The notes below the pieces were generated by a model, which saw only the letters and a program-made list of their open reading frames with translations, was not told where the DNA came from and made no database searches. From positions 2,170,001 to 2,234,000 of the forward strand of contig OY776378.1 of NCBI GenBank assembly GCA_963675575.1: DNA of 64,000 nucleotides, written 5' to 3'. The translations under genes were made by a program, and so were the position numbers. Shown here piece by piece: positions 43,940 through 52,627 of the stretch (positions are counted from its first letter, which is position 1; each line of letters starts with the position of its first letter). Source of the stretch: JAGLOK01 sp963675575 (GTDB lineage: Bacteria; Bacillota; Clostridia; Christensenellales; UMGS416).

Positions 43940-45966
43940 GCTTTTTCTCCCTTCCAGGGCGATTCAATAAGATGCTTTTTAAACCATCCAACAAGCTCGC
44001 TTAAATGCTGTACCTGGCTTTGCGGGCTTCCTGTCCTTGTTATTCCATGGTCGTCTTCCGGAAACATTACAAGACGTACGGGTATTTTAGGATGACGCTC
44101 TTTCATAGCCACAAAAAGCTGTTCAGATTGCTCAAACGAACATCTGTAATCGTTATATCCGTGCAATAAAAGCACAGGAACTTTAATATCGTCTATCTTG
44201 CAAATTATACTGTTTCTTGCCCGGTCAGTTAAATATTTAAGCATCTTAAACCCAACATCCACAGGTCCTTTCGCTGAAGCAAAGCCAATGTCCCCGGTTC
44301 CATACGAAGTGCATCCATTGCACCATACTCTTTGCACAACGGCTGCCGAAAATCTGTCTGTTTCAGCAATCAATTTGCTTGACATTGTTCCGCCATAACT
44401 GCCGCCTGTAACTCCTACACACTTTTCATCAATAAAGCCAAGCTTAATTGCTGCATCCACAAAATCCACCAAATCATCTGCCGCCGCATTCCAAGCGATT
44501 CCATTTTCGTTGAAAGCGGGACCGTATCCCATGCCGCCTCTTGGGTTACAATATATCACCGCGAACCCAGCTCCGGCCAACGCTTGATACTCATGCCAAA
44601 AGTCAGCTGTCGATGTGGTTTCAGGACCTCCCCTAACGTCTAGTACAGCTGGATATTTTTCGCCTTTTTTCATTCCTATCGGCTCCATAACCCAACCTTG
44701 TATCTCGGCTTTCCCGTCGCGAGTTTTAACCTTTAGCTCACTGACCGATGCCATCTCGTATTCATCAAGCCAGATGTTTGTGAAAGATAGGCGCGTATCC
44801 TTATAATATAGCTCAGCGATTTGTCCCGGAGTCCCTTTGGTGTAAACGATTTTATCATCCTGTGTTAAGCAAAAATTTTGTATTGAAAAATCTCCATATA
44901 TAATAGGTTTGGCTTTCTTGTCTGCAAGCGATAGCATGAAAACACCTGAGCCGCCGTGCCACGCAAGTAAATAGTAAATATGCTTCCCATCACAGCTCAA
45001 AGCAAACTGAGAATTTTCGTCTCCATAAAAAGTTCTCGAAACCGGCATTCCACTGATTCCGTAATACTCCTCCGTATTTCTGTCAAAAAGCTCTTCCGGC
45101 TCACCACCTGCCACGGAAACTTTATAAAGTGACTGCACCTCTCCCCCATTTGGGAGCTCGGGCCATGGGTCATATATCACATACTTGCCATCGGACGTAA
45201 AGCAGGGTGGATTCCCCGCCATGACAGTTATATCCTCGGTTATTTGTTTTAAATTAGTTCCATCTGCATCGCACACAAAAAGCTCAGACCTTTTGGCTTT
45301 AACACCATAATAAGGCCTACCGAAAAATGCAATCTTTTCGCCGTCAGGCGACCACGCAGGAAGTATACTCGGAAAATCTTGTGAAAGCAAAGATTGATTA
45401 TCAGAATCTATATAAACCTTCCCAAGAAGGGGCATGCCCGCGTCCAAGATTCCCTCGCCGTCATATTTATATATTATTTCTGTAATTTCTATAGGCGCAT
45501 TTTCTTTTTCGCTTTCCCATTTTTCTTTTTCATCCGCAGGCATTTCGGTAAACGCAGCTCCACTATCCAATTCATCCTTATAAAATCTGCCCTGAAAGAC
45601 TATAATCTTTGCATTCGGTGACCACTCATATCTTTCAATGCCGTGACGCACTGAAGTCACCTGTCTTAACGAACTGTCAGACATATCCTTTATCCAAACC
45701 TGAAACTCTCCGCTCGCATCAGAAAGAAAAGAAAAAAATTTTCCGTCAGGCGACCACGCAGGAGATTTTTCCATCCCATCACTTAGTTCATTTCGAACCT
45801 CTTTAACGCCCTCTTTATCTGCGAAAAATATTTTGGAAATAAAACTATTGTCTTTTTCATTTGCAATATTTTTTACTACCGCAAAATTTTTCCCATCAGC
45901 AGATACCGCGGGTTGTGATAAATATTCTATCTTCCAAAGTTCTTCAGGCTTAAAAATCTTTTTCAA
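43936..45966 (-). CDS. S9 prolyl oligopeptidase-family peptidase (first)
   Basis: This 676-residue protein has the same propeller-plus-hydrolase layout, with Ser523 in G-G-S-Y-G-G-T, the Asp in H-G-Y-N-D-Y-R-C and the His in D-D-H-G. The start is TTG at 45966, backed by GAGGGGG 8 bases upstream and the lack of any nearby in-frame ATG. It is the first gene of the long peptide operon and a diverged paralogue of the next gene. Confidence 0.88.
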   Translation of the reverse strand: MKKIFKPEELWKIEYLSQPAVSADGKNFAVVKNIANEKDNSFISKIFFADKEGVKEVRNELSDGMEKSPAWSPDGKFFSFLSDASGEFQVWIKDMSDSSLRQVTSVRHGIERYEWSPNAKIIVFQGRFYKDELDSGAAFTEMPADEKEKWESEKENAPIEITEIIYKYDGEGILDAGMPLLGKVYIDSDNQSLLSQDFPSILPAWSPDGEKIAFFGRPYYGVKAKRSELFVCDADGTNLKQITEDITVMAGNPPCFTSDGKYVIYDPWPELPNGGEVQSLYKVSVAGGEPEELFDRNTEEYYGISGMPVSRTFYGDENSQFALSCDGKHIYYLLAWHGGSGVFMLSLADKKAKPIIYGDFSIQNFCLTQDDKIVYTKGTPGQIAELYYKDTRLSFTNIWLDEYEMASVSELKVKTRDGKAEIQGWVMEPIGMKKGEKYPAVLDVRGGPETTSTADFWHEYQALAGAGFAVIYCNPRGGMGYGPAFNENGIAWNAAADDLVDFVDAAIKLGFIDEKCVGVTGGSYGGTMSSKLIAETDRFSAAVVQRVWCNGCTSYGTGDIGFASAKGPVDVGFKMLKYLTDRARNSIICKIDDIKVPVLLLHGYNDYRCSFEQSEQLFVAMKERHPKIPVRLVMFPEDDHGITRTGSPQSQVQHLSELVGWFKKHLIESPWKGEKA

Positions 45967-45987
45967 AAAAAGCGCCCCCTCAAATTG

Positions 45988-46063
45988 ATTATATTATACT
46001 AAAACCGTTTTGCTTGAATACTATATGCTAGTTTTTGAAATATGTTTTACTTGAAAAGTAAAA
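45988..46063 (-). promoter_or_regulatory. Control region of the peptide operon
   Basis: Two overlapping TATAAT boxes lie on the minus strand (45993-45998 and 45988-45993), but no good -35 is at proper distance. Upstream, TTTTACTT-GAA-AAGTAAAA (46045-46063) is a palindrome with perfect 8-base arms, a candidate regulator site, for example for the GntR protein in the operon. Confidence 0.45.
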
Positions 46064-46494
46064 TTCCGTATTACCATGGTACATACTAGAACTTGATTTT
46101 TACATTAGGATTATAATTCTTCAGGAATCAGTATATCCTTTCACAAAAATGAATGCAAATCAAATTATACTATTTTCATCTTTACATCTAATTTTCGCAT
46201 TGTATTGCCAATTTTAGGGTAGATACCCTTTAGCCTAATTGAACACGAAATAAAATCTAGGCATATTCCTTAAGCATGAATTCTTCTTTTAAAATTGAAA
46301 AGGTTCCATCAATAACCCAGTTAATAGTTTGAACCAATGTGCAACGCAATTCATCCAGTTTCTGATAGCACATACATGCTAAATTGGTCTTGCCTAAGAA
46401 ATTTAACAATTTTCACTGCTCTTATAAGGCTATACTACTATTTAAGGTGCTTGTTATGTTTCAAGTTCTGGAATTCGGGGGCTTCGCTCTCTGC
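46064..46494 (-). other. Mostly empty stretch with one possible decayed coding fragment
   Basis: Leftward from about 46400 to a stop at 46257 a frame reads K-L-D-E-L-R-C-T-L-V-Q-T-I-N-W-V-I-D-G then F-S-I-L-K-E-E-F, which looks protein-like but has no start or upstream partner. I could not assign it; a broken transposase is one guess. Nothing else is recognisable here. Confidence 0.25.
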
Positions 46495-46525
46495 AAAACC
46501 CTACTGTTTAGTGGGGTTTTTATTT
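46495..46525 (+). terminator. Rho-independent terminator hairpin without an obvious gene
   Basis: AAAACCCTAC and GTGGGGTTTT form a 10-pair stem (one G-T wobble) around TGTTTA, followed on the plus strand by TTATTT. No plus-strand gene precedes it. On the minus strand it lies about 140 bases past the LRR gene stop and could end that transcript, although the T run there is short. Confidence 0.6.
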
Positions 46526-46656
46526 AACCTTTTATATTTTCATCTTGCGAATAATTATTTTTACTAACATTTTTTAAACAAATAGTAATATTTAATTATT
46601 ACTATTACTACGTTAGGATATAGTAAATATTACAATTTGTTGTTTCTCATATTTTT

Positions 46657-48171
46657 TCAATTAGAAAAAATAGGCTTCATACCAAAAATGTCCATCATTT
46701 CAATATAAGTTTGATTGTCTTCACTTCTCCAGCCACGAGAAGTGGGATCTCCTGCACAATTTACAATTCTGCAGTTTGGCAGTTCATTGCGAAGCTCATC
46801 TATTTGCTCTTGAGTCAAATCGCGCAAACTAAACCAAAGGTTTTGCAATTGTTTCATTTGTTTTAGTGCATCAATATTTTGTATTTTTGTTAAGCTTATA
46901 TTCAAATGATACAGATTAGGTAAATCTTGTAGCGGTGAAAAATCAGAAACTTTGGTTGAAAATACTTCTAAATATTCAAGGTTTTCTAAGCCTTCAAAAC
47001 TTGAAAGATCTTCAATCCCTGTCATAGCAACAATTAAATACCTAAGATTGGGCAATTTCTCAAGAAAAGAAAAATCCGTTAAAGGAATTTGATGACCTAC
47101 ATCAAGTGCTATTAAATCAGTACAATATGCCAGCTTTGCGGCATCGTCATTTTTCAAATACCCATAACCACCCTCATATAATTGATAATCAGATGCTCTT
47201 CGATTCCCCGTGCTAAATGCCTTTATGTCTGTTCGGAGCTCCCAACCGCCACAATAAATTTTCCATACGAATTTTTTATCCGGATAAGTATATATAAGGT
47301 CTTCCATCTGATTATCGTCAAGTCCACAATCACACATTTCTATGTATTTAAGTTTAGTTAAATATTTTAAGCTGTTTTTGAAAGTAATATAATCATCAAT
47401 AATATATTCAGATAAGACAATTTCAGTATCATTTGAGCTAATTGCCCTATCACAAAGGTCAATATTCCAGACAAAGCAAACACTTGGAAAAGTAGATGTT
47501 AAACTGTCCATCAAAGATTTCGAGAGTGTTTGAGCACCAAAATCCACAACAGATAAATCGCTGAAGTAATTAAGTTTATTAATAAGAACATCTTCATCAA
47601 TATTTAAAATTTCACTAACATCTATAAATGTTTCTTTGGAATCGAGTTTCATCCCAAACAAATCAATTTCCAATTTTATTATTATATTCGGAAATTCTTC
47701 TGATAACTCCTTATAATCATTAGTTGTCATTACTGAGTCAGTTAGGTTTATTCTTTTGATATTAGGCAAGTAGTTTAATCCCATTATTAATTGAGAAACA
47801 TCGCCATAATCTAAATTGAATAAGTCCATTTCTTCAATTGTATTATCAACTAAAGTATTACCTATTTTAACACTCCAAGCAATATCACATTCAGGTAATG
47901 CTTCTTGCAAAAAAACAATATCTTGTGGAATTATATTGTTTCCTCTTAAGTTGAGTTTTTTAAGCTGCTGGAGCTGTGGAATTGAAGATATATCACCTAT
48001 ATTACTATTGCTTAAGTCTAATTCAACTATATCCAAAGAAATTTGTTTGTCAGCTATAATTATATATGGAGTTTCTTCTTCAATGTTATAGGTACAGGAA
48101 ACTATATTAACTGATATTACAATTAACATCAATGTAAGAATAATACGAAAAATGAATTTATACTTGGCCAT
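46657..48171 (-). CDS. Leucine-rich repeat lipoprotein
   Basis: This 504-residue surface protein has a lipoprotein signal (hydrophobic residues 8-22, lipobox N-I-V-S-C with Cys26). It then has LRR units of the L-x-x-L-x-x-L-x-I/L-x-x-N/T type, clearest at residues 45-75 (I-V-E-L-D-L-S-N-S-N-I) and 355-460 (N-L-R-Y-L-I-V-A-M-T-G-I). Middle repeats are irregular. Such proteins mediate protein or glycan contacts; the partner is unknown. No Shine-Dalgarno sequence is present and the ATG falls on the predicted transcription start. Confidence 0.82.
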   Translation of the reverse strand: MAKYKFIFRIILTLMLIVISVNIVSCTYNIEEETPYIIIADKQISLDIVELDLSNSNIGDISSIPQLQQLKKLNLRGNNIIPQDIVFLQEALPECDIAWSVKIGNTLVDNTIEEMDLFNLDYGDVSQLIMGLNYLPNIKRINLTDSVMTTNDYKELSEEFPNIIIKLEIDLFGMKLDSKETFIDVSEILNIDEDVLINKLNYFSDLSVVDFGAQTLSKSLMDSLTSTFPSVCFVWNIDLCDRAISSNDTEIVLSEYIIDDYITFKNSLKYLTKLKYIEMCDCGLDDNQMEDLIYTYPDKKFVWKIYCGGWELRTDIKAFSTGNRRASDYQLYEGGYGYLKNDDAAKLAYCTDLIALDVGHQIPLTDFSFLEKLPNLRYLIVAMTGIEDLSSFEGLENLEYLEVFSTKVSDFSPLQDLPNLYHLNISLTKIQNIDALKQMKQLQNLWFSLRDLTQEQIDELRNELPNCRIVNCAGDPTSRGWRSEDNQTYIEMMDIFGMKPIFSN

Positions 48172-48177
48172 ACATAA

Positions 48178-48206
48178 ACTATAGCACCCTATAATATTCG
48201 AGTCAA
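48178..48206 (-). promoter_or_regulatory. Promoter giving a leaderless LRR mRNA
   Basis: TTGACT (48201-48206), 17-base spacer and TATAGT (48178-48183) on the minus strand. Standard spacing puts +1 at 48171, the A of the ATG. Confidence 0.7.
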
Positions 48207-48213
48207 TCTGCGT

Positions 48214-48242
48214 TTGTTATTTATTAGCTTATAATGTATAAT
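48214..48242 (+). promoter_or_regulatory. Promoter of the phosphodiester-glycosidase gene
   Basis: TTGTTA (48214-48219), 17-base spacer and TATAAT (48237-48242), predicting +1 near 48249. This rules out the in-frame ATG at 48234 and supports the TTG start at 48276. Confidence 0.7.
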
Positions 48243-48275
48243 ATAACATATCTCTTTGTTGAAAGGAGACTCACT

Positions 48276-49181
48276 TTGAAGAGCCGAACGTTGATTATTA
48301 AAGTGTTGATTTGTTGCATGTTTTTTATTTGCTCAGCTACAACAGCATCAGCTGAGGACTCTGCAGATTTTTTATTTGGGGATTATGAGGAATTCTATGA
48401 ACCCGATATCGACCAAGGTCCCTGGATTTACCATTCTGACAATTTAACTATTTGCATAAAAGCTTCATATATTGACAATATGCTTAGTTATATAGCCGAC
48501 ATTTATTTAAGAAACGATTTAACTTCGTATACCGGTTGGGGAGATATGACGCCGCCCGGAAGAGTAAGAGAAATGCCGTATATTATAGCACGCAGATATG
48601 ACGCCGTTTTTGGTTTGACGGGTGATTTTATATCTAATGCCGGCAACAAAAAAGGTGTCCATATAAGAGATGGCAAAGTATATTATGACAGAGATGATGT
48701 AGATATTCTTGCTGTTTTGCCAACTGGAGAGATGCAGGTTTACGAAAAAGGGACCGTATCTGCGGACGAGCTCTTGGCACTTGGCGTAAAGGACACTTTA
48801 TCATTTGGACCAATTCTTGTAAAAGATGGCCAGATGACAGAGGCTGTTACCAAACACTACTTAAAACCGGGAAACATACGCACCGGCATCGGGAAAATAG
48901 ATGCCGGGCATTATATCGCTATTATTGGCCAGAGTAGATACACTTTTACTGAATATGCCGAGTTGTTTATAAGCTATGGTTGCGAGTGGGCCTACAACCT
49001 GGACGGCGGACACTCGGCGTCTATGGTAATAATGGGCGAGCAAGTAAATAATCATGCTCCAGAAGAATTTGATAAACTCGGAACTATATCTCAACGCTGC
49101 ATATCAGACGTTTTTCTGTTGGGCACCAGCAACTTAGTACCAGATGTAGATGAAAAACCTGTTTATAGCGGAAGCAGGTAA
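48276..49181 (+). CDS. Secreted phosphodiester glycosidase (NAGPA-domain) protein
   Basis: The protein has 301 residues starting at TTG 48276, with AAAGGAG at 48263-48269. A signal peptide (I-I-K-V-L-I-C-C-M-F-F-I-C, likely cleaved after A-S-A) precedes a NAGPA domain: residues A-V-F-G-L-T-G-D-F, L-S-F-G-P-I-L-V and the hallmark L-D-G-G-H-S-A-S-M. The human founder removes GlcNAc from phosphodiesters; bacterial members trim phosphodiester-linked sugars of cell-wall polymers. It acts outside the membrane. It is divergent from the LRR gene and likely co-transcribed with the RCC1-like gene. Confidence 0.85.
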   Translation: MKSRTLIIKVLICCMFFICSATTASAEDSADFLFGDYEEFYEPDIDQGPWIYHSDNLTICIKASYIDNMLSYIADIYLRNDLTSYTGWGDMTPPGRVREMPYIIARRYDAVFGLTGDFISNAGNKKGVHIRDGKVYYDRDDVDILAVLPTGEMQVYEKGTVSADELLALGVKDTLSFGPILVKDGQMTEAVTKHYLKPGNIRTGIGKIDAGHYIAIIGQSRYTFTEYAELFISYGCEWAYNLDGGHSASMVIMGEQVNNHAPEEFDKLGTISQRCISDVFLLGTSNLVPDVDEKPVYSGSR

Positions 49182-49252
49182 TATGGTTACAAAAACAACT
49201 GACGCAAAAATAGTTCAGCCAAAAAACAACAGGGCAAAAGGGTCAAATAGAA

Positions 49253-50728
49253 ATGACCAAGAATCAAAAAAATAGCAGACGAAAAAAACTTATTATAGTT
49301 TTTTCTTTCATCGGTTTTTTAATTTTTTCTGTGGGAAGTTTGTTTCTTATTTTCCGTAGCGATTTAGCATATACAATGGCAACTTTAAAGCTCAAACAAG
49401 GTGACTATGTTATGACTAGTGAAATATTTGACTATTCTGGGGAGTTTGAAGATTCAACTAGCCACATATTGAAAACAGATTACGATAGAGCCTGCGCATC
49501 GATTGACTCAAAAGAATATGATCAAGCAGTTTTGATATTTATGGAGCTAGAAGGCTACGAAGAATCCGCTGAAAATGCAGACATGATTTATAAGCTTATA
49601 GCGGACGATTATTTTTCGCAAGGTGATTTTGAAAATGCACAAATGTATTATGAAAAAGCGAATTTTGCTGATGGTGTAATGAAGACTCATATAGCATGGG
49701 GCGACTATCTATATATTAACAAAAATTTTGACGCTGCGATAGAAAAATGGATTAAATACGCAGGGCAACAAGACATAGATGCAAAAATAATGGATGCAGA
49801 ATACGAATTGATTATTATTGGCGCAGCAAACGGCGAAGATTATGCGCAAGTCGTAAAAGCGAACAATCTGTCATATGACGAACGAGCAAGTCAAGTTGTA
49901 AGCGAAATGCTTTGTATGCCCGCTTGCCAAACAAAGACTCTAGACGCAAGTGAAACACATATAGTATATCTATCAACAGATGGCAAGGTATATGCAGATG
50001 GCAGTAATTCTCACGGTCAATGTAATGTGTCGGACTGGCAGGGAGTTATATCACTTTGTGCATCAGAGTTAAATTCTTATGCTCTTTTGTGCGATAGAAC
50101 TGTTGTGGCAACAGGATCAAACGTTTTTGGTCAGTGCGAAGTGTCGGACTGGAAAGACATAGTTTCGATTTGCGCAAGTGACACCGCTGTCTTTGGTCTA
50201 ACAAAGGACGGCAAAGTCTTATACTCAGGCGGCGTTCTTAAATGGTACGAAGGAGTCGCAAAGTGGACAAACATAACAAATATTAGCGCTGGGAAAGAGC
50301 ACGTAGTTGCTTTAGACGAATCTGGAAATGTGTTTGCTGCAGGCAAAAACGACTACGGACAATGTGACGTAAGTGAAATAAGCAACATATCTAATATTGC
50401 CTGCGGACCTATGCACACAATTCTTATATCAAAAGATGGCGGGGTTTCTGTGTTTGGTGTTAGCGCCGCATTCGAAGAAGATATAGAAAGTTGGAGCGAT
50501 GTAGCGTGTGCCAGTTCATCTTGGTCACATATAGTTTTGCAGGACTCGCAAGGAAATCTCTTTGCCTCTGGTGCTAACGAGCGCAATCAATGCGACGTTA
50601 CTAAGTGGGAAGAAGTATTGACTTTTACAGCAAGAGCAAATTTTACAGTTGGTGTAAAACAAGATGGAAGTGTATTAACTACCGTCGAAGGGCATACTCT
50701 TGATTGGAAAGTTATGGTTTGGAAATAA
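49253..50728 (+). CDS. Membrane-anchored RCC1-like beta-propeller protein
   Basis: This 491-residue protein has a basic N-terminus and one membrane helix (residues 13-33), so the rest is probably outside. Residues 50-220 are helical with TPR-like spacing (Y-D-Q-A-V-L-I-F, F-E-N-A-Q-M-Y-Y-E-K-A). From about 230 seven repeats of roughly 36 residues follow, of the type D-G-K-V-x-A-x-G-x-N-x-x-G-Q-C-x-V-S-x-W, an RCC1/BLIP-II-like seven-bladed propeller. It is a likely surface binding protein; the ligand is unknown. The Shine-Dalgarno is weak. A 30-codon frame at 49184 just upstream is probably not a gene. Confidence 0.82.
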   Translation: MTKNQKNSRRKKLIIVFSFIGFLIFSVGSLFLIFRSDLAYTMATLKLKQGDYVMTSEIFDYSGEFEDSTSHILKTDYDRACASIDSKEYDQAVLIFMELEGYEESAENADMIYKLIADDYFSQGDFENAQMYYEKANFADGVMKTHIAWGDYLYINKNFDAAIEKWIKYAGQQDIDAKIMDAEYELIIIGAANGEDYAQVVKANNLSYDERASQVVSEMLCMPACQTKTLDASETHIVYLSTDGKVYADGSNSHGQCNVSDWQGVISLCASELNSYALLCDRTVVATGSNVFGQCEVSDWKDIVSICASDTAVFGLTKDGKVLYSGGVLKWYEGVAKWTNITNISAGKEHVVALDESGNVFAAGKNDYGQCDVSEISNISNIACGPMHTILISKDGGVSVFGVSAAFEEDIESWSDVACASSSWSHIVLQDSQGNLFASGANERNQCDVTKWEEVLTFTARANFTVGVKQDGSVLTTVEGHTLDWKVMVWK

Positions 50729-50881
50729 ATTTCGGATGACCTTCTCCGCATTACACTGCCAACCTAAAAGCGAATTTTCGTAGCTGTTATGTCCATATGT
50801 CCATCTAGTTACAGGTGCGAATGGGTTTTAACCAAGCGAGCTATGAGGTCGCATCATAAGTATAAACACAAATAAAATAGC

Positions 50882-52627
50882 TTAATTTTCTAGTTCCCAC
50901 CCATTATCTACAGGCAAATCCAAATAAAACTTCGTATAGCTTCCTTCCTTAGTTTCAAACATTAGCCGTCCGTGATGGTCTTTTATTATACCGTGACTGA
51001 TAGATAGCCCTAGCCCCGTTCCTTTATCTCTGCTCTTTGAGGAATAAAATGGTTCGAATATTTTTTCATGCATAGCTTCTGGAATACCATTTCCATGGTC
51101 TTCTACAGTTATTCTAACCCATCTGCGGTTTTCTTTATTAAACTGCTTACAATATAATTTTATTATCTTGTCTTCATGATACCCTTGATACTTCTCATTT
51201 AATGCGTCTCGTGAATTTGTCAACAAATTCATTATTACTTGTTGTATTTGTTGACTTCGGCACTTTAACTCAGGTAAATCTTCAGGAATATTAATCTGCA
51301 AGTCTATTTGGTCTTTCTTTATTACCATATTAATCAGAGAGATAGTGCTCTCAATGATATCCTTTACATTTGAATAACTGTGTTCTTGTTTATCGTTCCT
51401 TGAGAACTGCAAAAGATTTCTTACGATATTCGTAATGCGCTCCGTTTCATGGATTATTTCTTTAGCATATATAGCATTTTCACTATCTGCGTCTATGGAG
51501 TCCAATATTAATTGACCATAGTTCATAATGCCATTGATTGGATTATTAATTTCATGCGCCACACCTCCCGCCAGTATCCCAATTGATTCAAGGCGCTGTT
51601 GTTGGCTAAGGAGAGCCTCTGTTATTCTTTTTTCTTCTTCAAATCTCTTTTGTTCTGTGATATCGCGGGCTGCTCCAAAGATAGCAATAATGTTACCTTC
51701 CGAATCTTTTTCAGCCTCGCCCCGCACCCAAATCCATCCATTAGGCCCCTCTTTAACTACAGTTTCAAGTTCGAATTCATAAGAGGTTCCCGATTCTTTT
51801 GTGCGTTCAATGGCGGTGGACAATTTATCCCAACTTTCCGGGGTAAACAGCTTCATATGCTCAGAATAGGACGGAGGCGGAAGTGTGGGATCAAACCCAT
51901 ACATTTTGTAAAGTTCCTCTGTCCAAACTACCTGATTAGTTGCTAAATTCAGTCTCCATGTTCCTAATCTTGCGATGCGCTGTGACTCCAACAAATCTTT
52001 ATTTTTCCGCTTAAGTTCCTCTTCTATTTGCTTTCGCTCATTTATCTCGTTTTGCAATTCAATATACTTTAATTGCAATTCCTTATTTGCCCTATTGAGA
52101 TTGCTATATTCTAAGATTTCGCTTCTCAGAAATATTGCGACATATACAAAGAATGATTCTAGTTGAGTTTTCATCTCCTTGAGTCTAAGGTAGATTCCCT
52201 CAAGCTTTATAACCCCAATTATTTGCTTGGATGCAATTATAGGGAAATACCAAGAAACACCTTCAGAGAATCCAGGTAATTTTATATATGTATTACTGGG
52301 TTGATTATCTTCAATGAAAACTCTTGATTTAAAAACCTCTGCAACATTAGGGTCTGAAAGAGAATCAAGTTTAGATGCTTTTTTCAAATAATCTCTATAG
52401 TAAAATACATTATCAATAATATAATATAGAATAATATTTGATCCACCAATTACTTCAAAGATACACTCCAAGATGCTATCAATCATATTCTCAATTCCCA
52501 TAGAATGGATTAATTTATCCAATAGGTGATTGGTAAACTGAAATTGAGCTTTTTCCTTGGAAAGCTTATCTATCCTTTTTCGGAGATTATTTAATTCTTC
52601 TTTTTCATTGAGAGTAAGGTCAGTCAT
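50882..52627 (-). CDS. Soluble PAS/GAF-like sensor histidine kinase
   Basis: This 581-residue kinase has a coiled coil (residues 1-30), a GAF-like domain (about 35-175), a second coiled coil (180-215), a PAS domain with PAC ending in F-G-A-A-R-D-I-T-E-Q, a phospho-acceptor domain with His358 in G-G-V-A-H-E-I-N-N-P, and an ATPase domain (N-box N-L-L-T-N-S-R-D-A, G-T-G-L-G-L-S-I). No membrane helix is evident, so it senses a cytoplasmic signal. It overlaps the DUF1638 gene by 8 bases and is last in the corrinoid operon; no response regulator is adjacent. Confidence 0.9.
   Translation of the reverse strand: MTDLTLNEKEELNNLRKRIDKLSKEKAQFQFTNHLLDKLIHSMGIENMIDSILECIFEVIGGSNIILYYIIDNVFYYRDYLKKASKLDSLSDPNVAEVFKSRVFIEDNQPSNTYIKLPGFSEGVSWYFPIIASKQIIGVIKLEGIYLRLKEMKTQLESFFVYVAIFLRSEILEYSNLNRANKELQLKYIELQNEINERKQIEEELKRKNKDLLESQRIARLGTWRLNLATNQVVWTEELYKMYGFDPTLPPPSYSEHMKLFTPESWDKLSTAIERTKESGTSYEFELETVVKEGPNGWIWVRGEAEKDSEGNIIAIFGAARDITEQKRFEEEKRITEALLSQQQRLESIGILAGGVAHEINNPINGIMNYGQLILDSIDADSENAIYAKEIIHETERITNIVRNLLQFSRNDKQEHSYSNVKDIIESTISLINMVIKKDQIDLQINIPEDLPELKCRSQQIQQVIMNLLTNSRDALNEKYQGYHEDKIIKLYCKQFNKENRRWVRITVEDHGNGIPEAMHEKIFEPFYSSKSRDKGTGLGLSISHGIIKDHHGRLMFETKEGSYTKFYLDLPVDNGWELEN

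Noticed and set aside
49184..49276. 30-codon Lys/Asn-rich frame between the NAGPA and RCC1-like genes
   Set aside because: Too short, poor ribosome site and overlapping the start of the real downstream gene.
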